Shown here one piece after another: positions 17,909 to 25,349 of a stretch of 60,900 nt of DNA. Below the pieces are notes generated by a model. That model was not told the origin of the DNA, did no database searches, and saw only the letters and a program-made list of their open reading frames with translations. Both the position numbers and the translations under genes were made by a program. This stretch comes from Caryophanales bacterium UBA6877 (GTDB lineage: Bacteria > Bacillota_I > Bacilli_A > RFN20 > CAG-826). The number at the start of each line of letters is the position of its first letter. The first letter of the stretch is position 1. The stretch spans positions 52,777 to 113,676 of the forward strand of contig DKCJ01000020.1 in NCBI GenBank assembly GCA_002451465.1, written 5' to 3'.

Positions 17909-19590
17909 TGAAAAATTTAAAGAAAGTATTAAAATCATTTATTATTTTCTTAGGAGTTATACCCGCAATAAGTGGGTGTAACTCTTTTAATAAAAATAAT
18001 AACAACAATAATCAAGATGATTGTGATCCAGATTTTGAGGATTGCGATAAAGAAACCATTAAATTAGAAACTTATAAAGAGAATAATTATGTTTTCGATA
18101 AAAATTCAACAAATAAATATGGGTCAATGAGTTATGAAATATTTGTTAGAAGTTTTTATGACTCAAATGGTGATGGTATTGGTGATTTAAATGGCGTAAA
18201 TCAAAAATTAGATTACTTAAAAGACTTAGGTATTAAAACAATTTGGCTTATGCCAATATTTCCTTCTCCAAGTTATCATGGCTATGATGTTACAAATTAT
18301 TACGACATAAATAAAGATTATGGAACTTTAGCTGATTTTGATAATTTAGTTAAAAACGCCAAAGAATATAATATTGACGTTATGCTTGATATTGTTTTTA
18401 ACCATTCAAGTATTAAACATGAATGGTTTAAAAAGTCTTATAATGATAAAATTAATAACAATCAAAGTGAAGATTCTAAAGCTGATTGGTATGTTTGGAG
18501 TGATTCTTATAAAACTGGGTTCCATAAATATTTAAATAGTAATCTTTATTATGAAGGTAATTTTAGTACAGATATGCCTGAATTTAACTTTGAAAATACA
18601 AAAGTTAAGGAAGAATTTATCAAAATATTAAATTATTGGATTGATAGAGGTGTTAAAGGATTTAGATTTGATGCTGTAAAATATTTTGACTATAACAATA
18701 CTCAAAAAAATGTCGAATATTTAAATTATTTTAAAGAAAACGTTAAAGATCCTTTGGTATATTTTGTAGGCGAAATGTGGGACAACATCAATTTAATTAA
18801 TGATTATTATAAATCTAAATGTGATTCTTTCTTTAAATTTAATGCTTCACTTGATAGTTCAAAACCCGAATCTTTTCTTGGTCAAGTTAAGGGTATAAGA
18901 CCAAGTAGAGATTTTGCATCAACTATAGAAAATCAAGAAAAAACATTAAAAGAAAATAATCCAAATGGTTATTCTTCATATTTTTATGCAAATCATGATA
19001 TGGATAGAGCTAGTGAATCATTTTCTAACATATCATATGCCAAAATGGCTGCTAATTTATTATGCTTAATGCCTGGAACACCTTTTATTTATTATGGTGA
19101 TGAAATTAATTTGAAGGGTAAAAGAGGTAGTGAAGGAACTGATGTTATGCGACGTTTACCTCTTATTTGGTCACAAAAAGATAAAACAGGGCAAACTAAA
19201 TTCCCTCAAGAAGAATTTAAATATCTTGAAAAAAATGTAAATCAAGTTTCACTTGGGATTGATGATTTATTAAATACAAACTATTCTTTATTAAATCACT
19301 ATAAAAAAGCCATAAATATCCGAAATAAATACCCATTCATAAAAAATTCTCAATTTATTAATAAAACAAAATTAATTGATGAAAAATATAAACATGTTTT
19401 GGCTTATGAATTAAAAAATAACGACGATTCTATCGTAGTTATTCATAATTTTGAAAATGACAATGTAGAAATAGATGTTTCTTCACTTGGAACAAAAATA
19501 GTTGATGAATTATCTGCCAAAAAATTAATTCCAGTTCTTGAGAACAATAAACTTAAAATTGGATCTTTATCTACGGTTATTCTTAAATAG
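17908..19590 (+). CDS. lipid-anchored GH13 alpha-amylase
   Basis: This extracellular glycoside hydrolase family 13 enzyme of 560 residues has a lipoprotein signal peptide with lipobox AISGC (Cys24), followed by an Asn/Asp/Cys-rich linker (25-50) and the catalytic barrel from about residue 70. The catalytic residues are intact: MLDIVFNHSS (159-168), GFRFDAVKYF with nucleophile Asp255, VGEMWDN with Glu289, and ANHD with Asp364. RSFYDSNGDGIGDLNG places it near the oligosaccharide-hydrolysing GH13 enzymes. It likely shortens starch or glycogen at the cell surface so MalEFG can import the products. It is the last gene of the operon; a terminator overlaps its stop codon. Confidence 0.93.
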   Translation: MKNLKKVLKSFIIFLGVIPAISGCNSFNKNNNNNNQDDCDPDFEDCDKETIKLETYKENNYVFDKNSTNKYGSMSYEIFVRSFYDSNGDGIGDLNGVNQKLDYLKDLGIKTIWLMPIFPSPSYHGYDVTNYYDINKDYGTLADFDNLVKNAKEYNIDVMLDIVFNHSSIKHEWFKKSYNDKINNNQSEDSKADWYVWSDSYKTGFHKYLNSNLYYEGNFSTDMPEFNFENTKVKEEFIKILNYWIDRGVKGFRFDAVKYFDYNNTQKNVEYLNYFKENVKDPLVYFVGEMWDNINLINDYYKSKCDSFFKFNASLDSSKPESFLGQVKGIRPSRDFASTIENQEKTLKENNPNGYSSYFYANHDMDRASESFSNISYAKMAANLLCLMPGTPFIYYGDEINLKGKRGSEGTDVMRRLPLIWSQKDKTGQTKFPQEEFKYLEKNVNQVSLGIDDLLNTNYSLLNHYKKAINIRNKYPFIKNSQFINKTKLIDEKYKHVLAYELKNNDDSIVVIHNFENDNVEIDVSSLGTKIVDELSAKKLIPVLENNKLKIGSLSTVILK

Positions 19591-19614
19591 CAATTGAAAA
19601 ATTGCTATTTTTTT
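19585..19614 (+). terminator. intrinsic terminator of the malQ-amylase operon
   Basis: AAATAGCAATT (19585-19595) pairs with AATTGCTATTT (19600-19610) across a GAAA loop, followed by a T-run to 19614. The stem includes the TAG stop codon of the amylase gene. Confidence 0.9.
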
Positions 19615-19650
19615 ATGTAACCGTTTTCATAAAAAATGTAAACGCTTACT
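19615..19650 (+). promoter_or_regulatory. two tandem cre-like operators, centres 21 bp apart
   Basis: ATGTAACCGTTTTCA (19615-19629) matches the CcpA cre consensus at all 15 positions, and ATGTAAACGCTTACT (19636-19650) at 14 of 15. Their centres lie 21 bases apart, two helical turns, so two regulator dimers would sit on the same face. They lie directly upstream of the promoter for the 55-codon ORF, a position from which CcpA can activate. Confidence 0.65.
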
Positions 19651-19653
19651 AAC

Positions 19654-19681
19654 TTTACATAACATTTTCCTAGATTAGAAT
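19654..19681 (+). promoter_or_regulatory. promoter of the 55-codon ORF
   Basis: TTTACA (19654-19659) and TAGAAT (19676-19681) are 16 bases apart. The leader then carries a small hairpin (GCTTTC 19688-19693 with GAAAGC 19699-19704) before the AAGGAGG ribosome site at 19713-19719. Confidence 0.5.
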
Positions 19682-19723
19682 AATGTTGCTTTCAAAGAGA
19701 AAGCTATAAACAAGGAGGATATT

Positions 19724-19891
19724 ATGTATAACAATATGTTTAAACAAATAGATGAATACGAAAAAGAATATATTGGTGATGTATCTTCAGAAAAAAATGA
19801 AGGTAGAAAGTTATTTGTTCCATCAAATGACAATGCTGCTAGTGATATCGCATTCATCTGTGCGGTTAACCTTTTTTCAAAAAGGTTCTAA
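19724..19891 (+). CDS. small protein of unknown function (55 residues)
   Basis: The ORF begins MYNNMFKQIDEYEKEY and ends CAVNLFSKRF. It has a near-perfect Shine-Dalgarno sequence (AAGGAGG, four bases before the ATG at 19724), its own promoter and tandem cre-like sites upstream, which argue that it is expressed. The first 30 residues are acidic and charged; the end is more hydrophobic (SDIAFICAVNLF) but too short for a transmembrane helix. No known family is recognised. The last codons and the stop lie inside an inverted repeat (19864-19893). It could be a small regulator, a toxin-like peptide or a remnant of a longer gene. Confidence 0.55.
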   Translation: MYNNMFKQIDEYEKEYIGDVSSEKNEGRKLFVPSNDNAASDIAFICAVNLFSKRF

Positions 19892-19913
19892 CCGACACTT
19901 AATTTTGTTTATG

Positions 19914-19939
19914 AAATTCTGCTAAAAGCAGAATTTTTT
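19914..19939 (+). terminator. intrinsic terminator after the 55-codon ORF
   Basis: AAATTCTGC (19914-19922) pairs with GCAGAATTT (19928-19936) across TAAAA, followed by a T-rich tract on the plus strand. The T-tract reaches the stop codon of the leftward membrane-protein gene. Confidence 0.8.
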
Positions 19940-20423
19940 ATTTTTTACTAATATTTTTAACGTCACTTTTCTTAACAAATTTAAATAAATAAATTAATAA
20001 AAAATTGATTATAAATGTTGATAAAAAAGAAAAAATAACGTAATTTTGTAAATTATTGAATGGAAGAGTTAAATACAAAGGAAATAAAGTTCCAATAAAA
20101 ATAAATACATAAAATATGAATAATAAAATTGAAGTAATTAAAGATAAATTGCTAAGTCTATAATTTAAATTATCATTTTCATCATATAAAATTGTTTTTA
20201 AAAAAGAACTATTAGTTTTAATAGAATTTACGGTATTTATTAATTGAATTACATTAAATATAATCATTAAAGTGATACATAAAAACGACACAAATATATC
20301 TATATTTGATTCGATTTGGTTATTTAAAATAAAAATTATCGATAAAATTACATAAACAATATTTAAAATTATAGAGAACGAAATTAATAAAATAAGCGTT
20401 AAATTAAACTTTTTAATATCCAT
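19938..20423 (-). CDS. small integral membrane protein, unknown
   Basis: This 161-residue protein on the minus strand has about four predicted transmembrane helices: roughly residues 8-33, 42-64, 92-117 and 128-147. A short, polar loop (about 66-88) with KTNSSFLKTILYDEN lies between helices two and three. The C-terminus is basic (KFVKKSDVKNISKK), placing it inside. AGAAAGGT lies 7 bases before the ATG. No family is recognised. It is divergent from the RDD protein gene at 20491, with a 67-base gap holding both promoters. Confidence 0.75.
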   Translation of the reverse strand: MDIKKFNLTLILLISFSIILNIVYVILSIIFILNNQIESNIDIFVSFLCITLMIIFNVIQLINTVNSIKTNSSFLKTILYDENDNLNYRLSNLSLITSILLFIFYVFIFIGTLFPLYLTLPFNNLQNYVIFSFLSTFIINFLLIYLFKFVKKSDVKNISKK

Positions 20424-20478
20424 AAAAATTACCTTTCTAATATTAACATTTTTTTATAATTTTTTACTAACAAAAGAG

Positions 20479-20484
20479 TATAAT
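20479..20484 (+). promoter_or_regulatory. -10 box six bases before the start codon of the first RDD gene
   Basis: A consensus TATAAT ends six bases before the ATG at 20491, so transcription should start at the start codon. No good -35 box and no ribosome site are seen. A leaderless mRNA is inferred. Confidence 0.5.
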
Positions 20485-20490
20485 TATTTC

Positions 20491-21462
20491 ATGAAACAAA
20501 TATTTTTAGCAAAAAAAGGAAAGAGAATTTTAGCAAGATTAATTGATCTTATAATTTTATTTTTTTCAACATTTTTGTTATTTTTTACATTAATTTATCC
20601 TAATACTTTTAATAAAGAACAATTTAATAAAAATAGCATTGAAATTATTGAATATTTTAAGGATAGTGAGTTATTTATAGTTGATGATAATGGAAATTAT
20701 AGCGCTAAATCAACTTTAGCTTCTTTTAAAAAAATAGATGATTTATATAATAATGACTTAAGTTTCAACAATAAAGAATATAAAAACGTTTCATTAACAA
20801 AATCTCTTTATGATTTTTATACTATTAAATATAAGGAGTATGGTGGCGTAGCAAATTTAAATAATTCACAATATGAAAATGAAGTACTTTTAATTAATAA
20901 TAGTGAATCAAATATAAAATCGTATGATTTTAATAGCCACACCCTTAAAATGATTGATTCTTCAAAAGAAGATGTTACATTAACGTATTTTCTTAATAAA
21001 TATGAAAGTACATGTAAAAATATGATAAAAAGTTCGAAAATAAACGATTTAACAAATGAAAATCAAAAATTAATATTTACTGCACTTTCTGGTTTATTAC
21101 CAACTTTATTTGTTTTTGCATTTATTTATGAATTTATTATTCCTTGTTTTGGTAAATATGGAGAAACTATCGGTAAACATATTTTTAAAATTGGTTTAGT
21201 AAATAAAGATGGATATGAAATTAAAAAATATCAATTATTTATAAGATTTTTAGCGTATTATTTTATGGATATTTTACTTAGTGCTATTACTTTTGGTGGA
21301 GTATTTATAATAACTTATACAATGATGCTTTTTACTAAAAAAAGAAGATGTATTCATGACTTTATTAGCGGAACAGTCGTAATAAATACTGTAAATTCAA
21401 TTATTTTTAAAAACAAAAATGAAGAATTATATTATTTAAATAAGATAAACAAGGTAATTTAA
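20491..21462 (+). CDS. RDD family membrane protein (first of a tandem pair)
   Basis: This 323-residue membrane protein begins with an RDD-type helix (GKRILARLIDLIILFFSTFL, residues 10-29). A long polar region of about 150 residues, probably outside the cell, follows. The C-terminal half has a helix (LPTLFVFAFIYEFIIPCFG), the conserved GETIGKHIFKIGLVNKDG segment, another pair of helices and a basic end (TKKRRCIHDFISGTVV) typical of RDD proteins. RDD proteins are often linked to ion exchange or to other membrane systems, but no function can be assigned. The next gene, one base away, encodes a protein with the same layout. Confidence 0.75.
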   Translation: MKQIFLAKKGKRILARLIDLIILFFSTFLLFFTLIYPNTFNKEQFNKNSIEIIEYFKDSELFIVDDNGNYSAKSTLASFKKIDDLYNNDLSFNNKEYKNVSLTKSLYDFYTIKYKEYGGVANLNNSQYENEVLLINNSESNIKSYDFNSHTLKMIDSSKEDVTLTYFLNKYESTCKNMIKSSKINDLTNENQKLIFTALSGLLPTLFVFAFIYEFIIPCFGKYGETIGKHIFKIGLVNKDGYEIKKYQLFIRFLAYYFMDILLSAITFGGVFIITYTMMLFTKKRRCIHDFISGTVVINTVNSIIFKNKNEELYYLNKINKVI

Positions 21463-21463
21463 A

Positions 21464-22432
21464 ATGGATAAAAGAGTTAGAATTGAAAAAGGATTTATTT
21501 TGCATCGTATTTTTTCATATTTGCTAGATATATTGTTAACTTCGCTTTTTACAATTAGCCTTTATTTCATTGTATTATTTGGGGTTTTTGGGACATGTTT
21601 TAATTATGTAGGCAATGAATTTTATATAAATGAAACCTTAAAAGAAAATGATTTAACTTTAAGTGATAATTTAAGCTATGAAAAATATGAAGAAGTCATT
21701 CAACATTTTTATTTTGATAAATATAGCAATGAAATAATTAAAGATTATGAAGATTTATACAAGGAAAAATACACAATTTATCATATTTATAATGTTGTTG
21801 TTTTAGGTTTACCATCTAAAGTAACGGACGTAACAAAAAGTGATTATTTTGAATATGTTTTAAATAATGATTCAACTGTAAATTATGACGTTGTTGCAAA
21901 AACTATTCCTGGTAGTGGAAAAAATTATGAAAAAAATATGCATGATATTTTTTATAATCAATATAAAAAACTAAATAACTTATTAGAAAGATATGATTAT
22001 GACTATTTTAATATATTATCAAAAAATAACTTATATAAATTTATTTCAAGAACAGTTGCTATTTATACATCTTTTATTATCTTATTTGTCATAATTCCTC
22101 TTCAAAACAAGAATTCTTCAACTTTTGGTGAAAAGAAATTTAAATTAGGATATGTTGATGGTAAAAATGGCTATGTTTTAAAAAAATATAAAGTTATTTT
22201 AAAGAATTTAATTACATACTTCATACCAAGCCTAGGAGTGGTATTTTTCTCGCTTTATTCTTTTATAATTTTAACGATCGGTTGGTTATTTTTAAATTTT
22301 ATAATTATGGTTTTTTCTAGTGATAATAAAGATATATCAGAAAAAATTTTAAATATTGAAAGCATAGATGTTGAGCAATCTTTAGTTTTTAAAAACAAGA
22401 AAGAAGAAGAGGAATTTGAAAAAAATCTTTAA
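21464..22432 (+). CDS. RDD-like membrane protein (second of a tandem pair)
   Basis: This 322-residue protein has the same plan as its upstream neighbour. A first helix (HRIFSYLLDILLTSLFTISL, residues 15-34) is followed by about 150 polar residues, then a helix near 200-215 and a conserved GEKKFKLGYVDGKNGYVLKKY stretch corresponding to the GKHIFKIGLVNKDG region of the neighbour. Two more helices and a charged cytoplasmic tail (NKKEEEEFEKN) complete it. Sequence identity between the two outside these segments looks low, indicating an old duplication. It starts one base after the upstream stop, so the two are co-translated. Function unknown. Confidence 0.7.
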   Translation: MDKRVRIEKGFILHRIFSYLLDILLTSLFTISLYFIVLFGVFGTCFNYVGNEFYINETLKENDLTLSDNLSYEKYEEVIQHFYFDKYSNEIIKDYEDLYKEKYTIYHIYNVVVLGLPSKVTDVTKSDYFEYVLNNDSTVNYDVVAKTIPGSGKNYEKNMHDIFYNQYKKLNNLLERYDYDYFNILSKNNLYKFISRTVAIYTSFIILFVIIPLQNKNSSTFGEKKFKLGYVDGKNGYVLKKYKVILKNLITYFIPSLGVVFFSLYSFIILTIGWLFLNFIIMVFSSDNKDISEKILNIESIDVEQSLVFKNKKEEEEFEKNL

Positions 22433-22460
22433 TATTTTAGAAAGAATCCATTGACAAACA

Positions 22461-22469
22461 TGCTATAAT
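22461..22469 (+). promoter_or_regulatory. extended -10 promoter of the PHP gene, probably leaderless
   Basis: TGCTATAAT (22461-22469) is an extended -10 element ending six bases before the ATG at 22476. A TTGACA at 22451 is only 7 bases from the -10 box and cannot be its -35 partner. No Shine-Dalgarno sequence is present. Confidence 0.6.
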
Positions 22470-22475
22470 TAGAAT

Positions 22476-23288
22476 ATGGATACTAATTTTAATTTACACA
22501 CACATACATCAAGATGTGAACACGCGGTTGGTCTTGATGAAGATTACGTAAAAAGCGCGATAAAAGCTGGTTTTAAAACCTTAGGTTTTAGTGATCATGC
22601 TTTCTTTCCTAATATTGTTCATAAAGGAATGAGAGGAGACTATAAGGAATTAGATAACTATATTTCTTCAATTAATGATTTAAAAAAGAAATATAAAGAT
22701 CAAATTGATATTAAATTAGGTTTTGAAACCGAATATCAAGAAAATTTCTATAGTTTTTATAGATTTTTAATAAAAGAAAAAGGTTTTGATTTTTTAATAC
22801 TTGGTCAACACGTTACATATAATGCACAAGGAGATCCAATTTATTATTTTAAAAATAATGACGATATCGAAGGAATCAAAAGATATAAAGACGATCTAAT
22901 TAAAGGAATGAAAACCGGATTATTTTTATATGTTTGTCACCCAGATTTATTTATGTGTAATATCACAAAAATTACTCCTGAAATAGAAGAAGTTTGTAGA
23001 GAAATATGTAAAGCAAGTGTCGAATACAATCTACCTCTTGAAATTAATCTTGGTGGATTAAGAAGAGAAAAGAAGACAAAAAATAGTTTGAATCATCATT
23101 ACCCTGATCCATTTTTCTGGAAAATAGCTAGTGAGTATGGTGTTTCATGTATTATTGGTATTGATGCTCATTCACCAAATGATTTAGAAAACAACAATTA
23201 CTTACAAATTGCATTCAATTTAATTAAAGAAAATAACTTAAAATTACTAAATGATGTGAAAATGATTAACTTAAATTATCTTGATTAA
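22476..23288 (+). CDS. PHP-domain phosphoesterase, histidinol-phosphatase (HisJ/HisK)-like
   Basis: This 270-residue enzyme of the polymerase-and-histidinol-phosphatase (PHP) family carries the metal-binding motifs: NLHTHTSRCEHA (residues 6-17), GFSDHAFF (37-44), a glutamate in GFETEYQ, a QHVTYN segment, a CHPDLF motif and a final GIDAHSP. These fit the trinuclear metal site of HisJ-type phosphatases. No other histidine biosynthesis gene is nearby, and such an organism may not make histidine, so the true substrate may be another sugar or small phosphate ester. It seems to be transcribed alone from its own promoter and is followed by a terminator. Confidence 0.8.
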   Translation: MDTNFNLHTHTSRCEHAVGLDEDYVKSAIKAGFKTLGFSDHAFFPNIVHKGMRGDYKELDNYISSINDLKKKYKDQIDIKLGFETEYQENFYSFYRFLIKEKGFDFLILGQHVTYNAQGDPIYYFKNNDDIEGIKRYKDDLIKGMKTGLFLYVCHPDLFMCNITKITPEIEEVCREICKASVEYNLPLEINLGGLRREKKTKNSLNHHYPDPFFWKIASEYGVSCIIGIDAHSPNDLENNNYLQIAFNLIKENNLKLLNDVKMINLNYLD

Positions 23289-23314
23289 ATGCTAGAAATT
23301 CCTCTAGCATTTTT
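23287..23314 (+). terminator. intrinsic terminator after the PHP gene
   Basis: AAATGCTAGA (23287-23296) pairs with TCTAGCATTT (23303-23312) across AATTCC, ending in a short T-run. The stem overlaps the stop codon. Confidence 0.85.
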
Positions 23315-23424
23315 AATTTAATGAAAATTTACAGAAAATTTTTTTCAATATTCAAAAAAAGTTATTTTGAGTATTAAATATTACATTGGTTTTTAGTAAA
23401 ATATATGAGAATAGAGGTAACAAT

Positions 23425-25329
23425 ATGGCATATGGAATTTTAGCTGATTATCTTAATGGTCAATCAATTGAAGGCTATACATATTTTGGAGCACATTTCA
23501 CAAAAAAAGAAATGGAAGTCAAGATAGAAATACCTTTAAAAAAAGATCCAACTAAGACAAAGAAAGCTACTGTAATAAAACTTGTTAATGGTGTAACTTT
23601 CAGATTATATGCCCCATTAGCTAGTGATGTTTCTGTTATAGGTGACTTTAATAACTGGGATCCAACAGTTCATAAAATGGAAAAAATTGATGATAGTGGG
23701 GTTTTTGAAATATTTATTCCTGGACTTCATAATTATTCTTTTTATAAATATCATTTCAAAAATTGTAAAGGCGAATATGTAGATAAAGCCGATCCATTTG
23801 CATTTTTTAGTGAATATAGACCAGGAAGTTGTTCAAGACTTTTTAATATCGAAGGTTTTATTTGGCATGATAGACCATATTTAAATAATAGAGATCGTAA
23901 TTTTGATAAACCAATGTCAATTTATGAAATGCACTTGGGAAGCTGGAAAGGTAAAGTTGATAATCGTTTTTTATCATATGAAGAAATTGCTGATTATTTA
24001 ATTCCTTATTTAAAGGGTCTTGGTTTTACACACATTGAAATTATGCCAATAACTCAATATCCATTCCCTGGAAGTTGGGGTTATCAAGCAACTGGTTTTT
24101 ATAGTGTTGACTCAACTTATGGTAATCCAATGCAACTTATGTCATTTGTTGATAGAATGCATCAAGCTGGGATTGGCGTTATATTAGATTTTGCTCCTGT
24201 TCACTTTGCTGTAGATTTATATTCTTTGAATCATTTTGATGGTAGTTGCCAATATGAATACGATAATGAACATATGTATTCACCATGGGGTTCTTTACAA
24301 TTTGATTTAGGAAAAGATCCGGTTCGCAGTTTTTTAATGTCTGCAATGGATTATTTCTTAACTTATTTCCATTTTGATGGAATAAGAGTTGATGCTGTTA
24401 GCAATATTATTTATTGGGAAGGTAATAAAGATAGAGGAGAAAATAACGGCGGTACCGAATTTATTCGTAGATTAAATGGAAAAATACATTATAAGCATAA
24501 TGGCGTAATGATGATTGCTGAAGATTCTACAGATTTTAATGGAACAACAAGATCTCTTGAACATGGTGGTTTAGGTTTTGATTATAAATGGGATTTAGGC
24601 TGGATGAATGATACATTAAAGTACTATTCTAAAGATCCAATCTACAAAAAATGGGAACACAATAAACTTACATTTTCAATGATGTATTTCTATAGTGAAA
24701 ACTTCTTATTACCTTTAAGTCATGATGAAGTTGTTCATGGTAAAGGTACCATAATTAATAAAATGTATGGCGATTACGATACAAAATTTGCCCTGATACG
24801 TAATTTATATACTTATCAATTTGCTCATCCAGGCAAAAAACTTAACTTTATGGGAAATGAACTTGCTTCATTTGATGAATGGAATGAAAATAGGTCTCTC
24901 CCTTGGGAACTTAAAAGATTTCCAAAACACGATAGTATTTCGCGTTTAATTAGAGATTTAAATTTAATTTATGCTTATGAAGAAGCTATGCATAAAGAAG
25001 AATATAACCCAGTTCATTTTAATTGGTTAATGGTTGATAATTCTGAACAAAGCGTCTTTGCTTTTGAAAGAAGAGTTGGTGATAGTCATTTAGTTTTTGT
25101 TTTCAATATGACTCCAAATTATTACGAATCGTATGATATTGGTTTAACTCGAGAGGGTAGTTATAAAGAAATCTTCAATAGTGATAAAGATGTTTATGGC
25201 GGAACAAATGCCTATAATGGTGATGAATTAAAATCTCAACAATATGGACCTGAAAACAAACCATTTAAATTAACGATTAAATTAGCAGGCTACGCTGCTA
25301 TGATATTCAAATATACACATAAAAATTAA
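23425..25329 (+). CDS. glgB: 1,4-alpha-glucan branching enzyme
   Basis: This GH13 enzyme of 634 residues makes alpha-1,6 branches in glycogen. Domains in order are a CBM48-type N-terminal domain (about 50-130, with VIGDFNNWDP), the catalytic barrel, and a C-terminal beta-domain. Catalytic residues are Asp323 in GIRVDAVSN, Glu366 in MIAEDS and Asp434 in LSHDEVVHGKG, the last being a branching-enzyme hallmark. The start is the ATG at 23425, seven bases after AGAGGT; an earlier in-frame TTG at 23386 has no ribosome site. A weak -10 (TAAAAT, 23397) lies upstream. It is followed after 20 bases by the phosphorylase gene. No glgA or glgC is in the window. Confidence 0.93.
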   Translation: MAYGILADYLNGQSIEGYTYFGAHFTKKEMEVKIEIPLKKDPTKTKKATVIKLVNGVTFRLYAPLASDVSVIGDFNNWDPTVHKMEKIDDSGVFEIFIPGLHNYSFYKYHFKNCKGEYVDKADPFAFFSEYRPGSCSRLFNIEGFIWHDRPYLNNRDRNFDKPMSIYEMHLGSWKGKVDNRFLSYEEIADYLIPYLKGLGFTHIEIMPITQYPFPGSWGYQATGFYSVDSTYGNPMQLMSFVDRMHQAGIGVILDFAPVHFAVDLYSLNHFDGSCQYEYDNEHMYSPWGSLQFDLGKDPVRSFLMSAMDYFLTYFHFDGIRVDAVSNIIYWEGNKDRGENNGGTEFIRRLNGKIHYKHNGVMMIAEDSTDFNGTTRSLEHGGLGFDYKWDLGWMNDTLKYYSKDPIYKKWEHNKLTFSMMYFYSENFLLPLSHDEVVHGKGTIINKMYGDYDTKFALIRNLYTYQFAHPGKKLNFMGNELASFDEWNENRSLPWELKRFPKHDSISRLIRDLNLIYAYEEAMHKEEYNPVHFNWLMVDNSEQSVFAFERRVGDSHLVFVFNMTPNYYESYDIGLTREGSYKEIFNSDKDVYGGTNAYNGDELKSQQYGPENKPFKLTIKLAGYAAMIFKYTHKN

Positions 25330-25349
25330 TTTATTAGAAAGGATTTTGT

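Noticed and set aside
17727..17981. 84-codon plus-strand frame across malG and the amylase start
   Set aside because: It lies out of frame within two well-supported genes and has a low-complexity Leu/Gln-rich composition.
22451..22469. TTGACA followed by TATAAT before the PHP gene
   Set aside because: Only seven bases separate them, far too few for a sigma-A promoter; the extended -10 element alone is the better reading.
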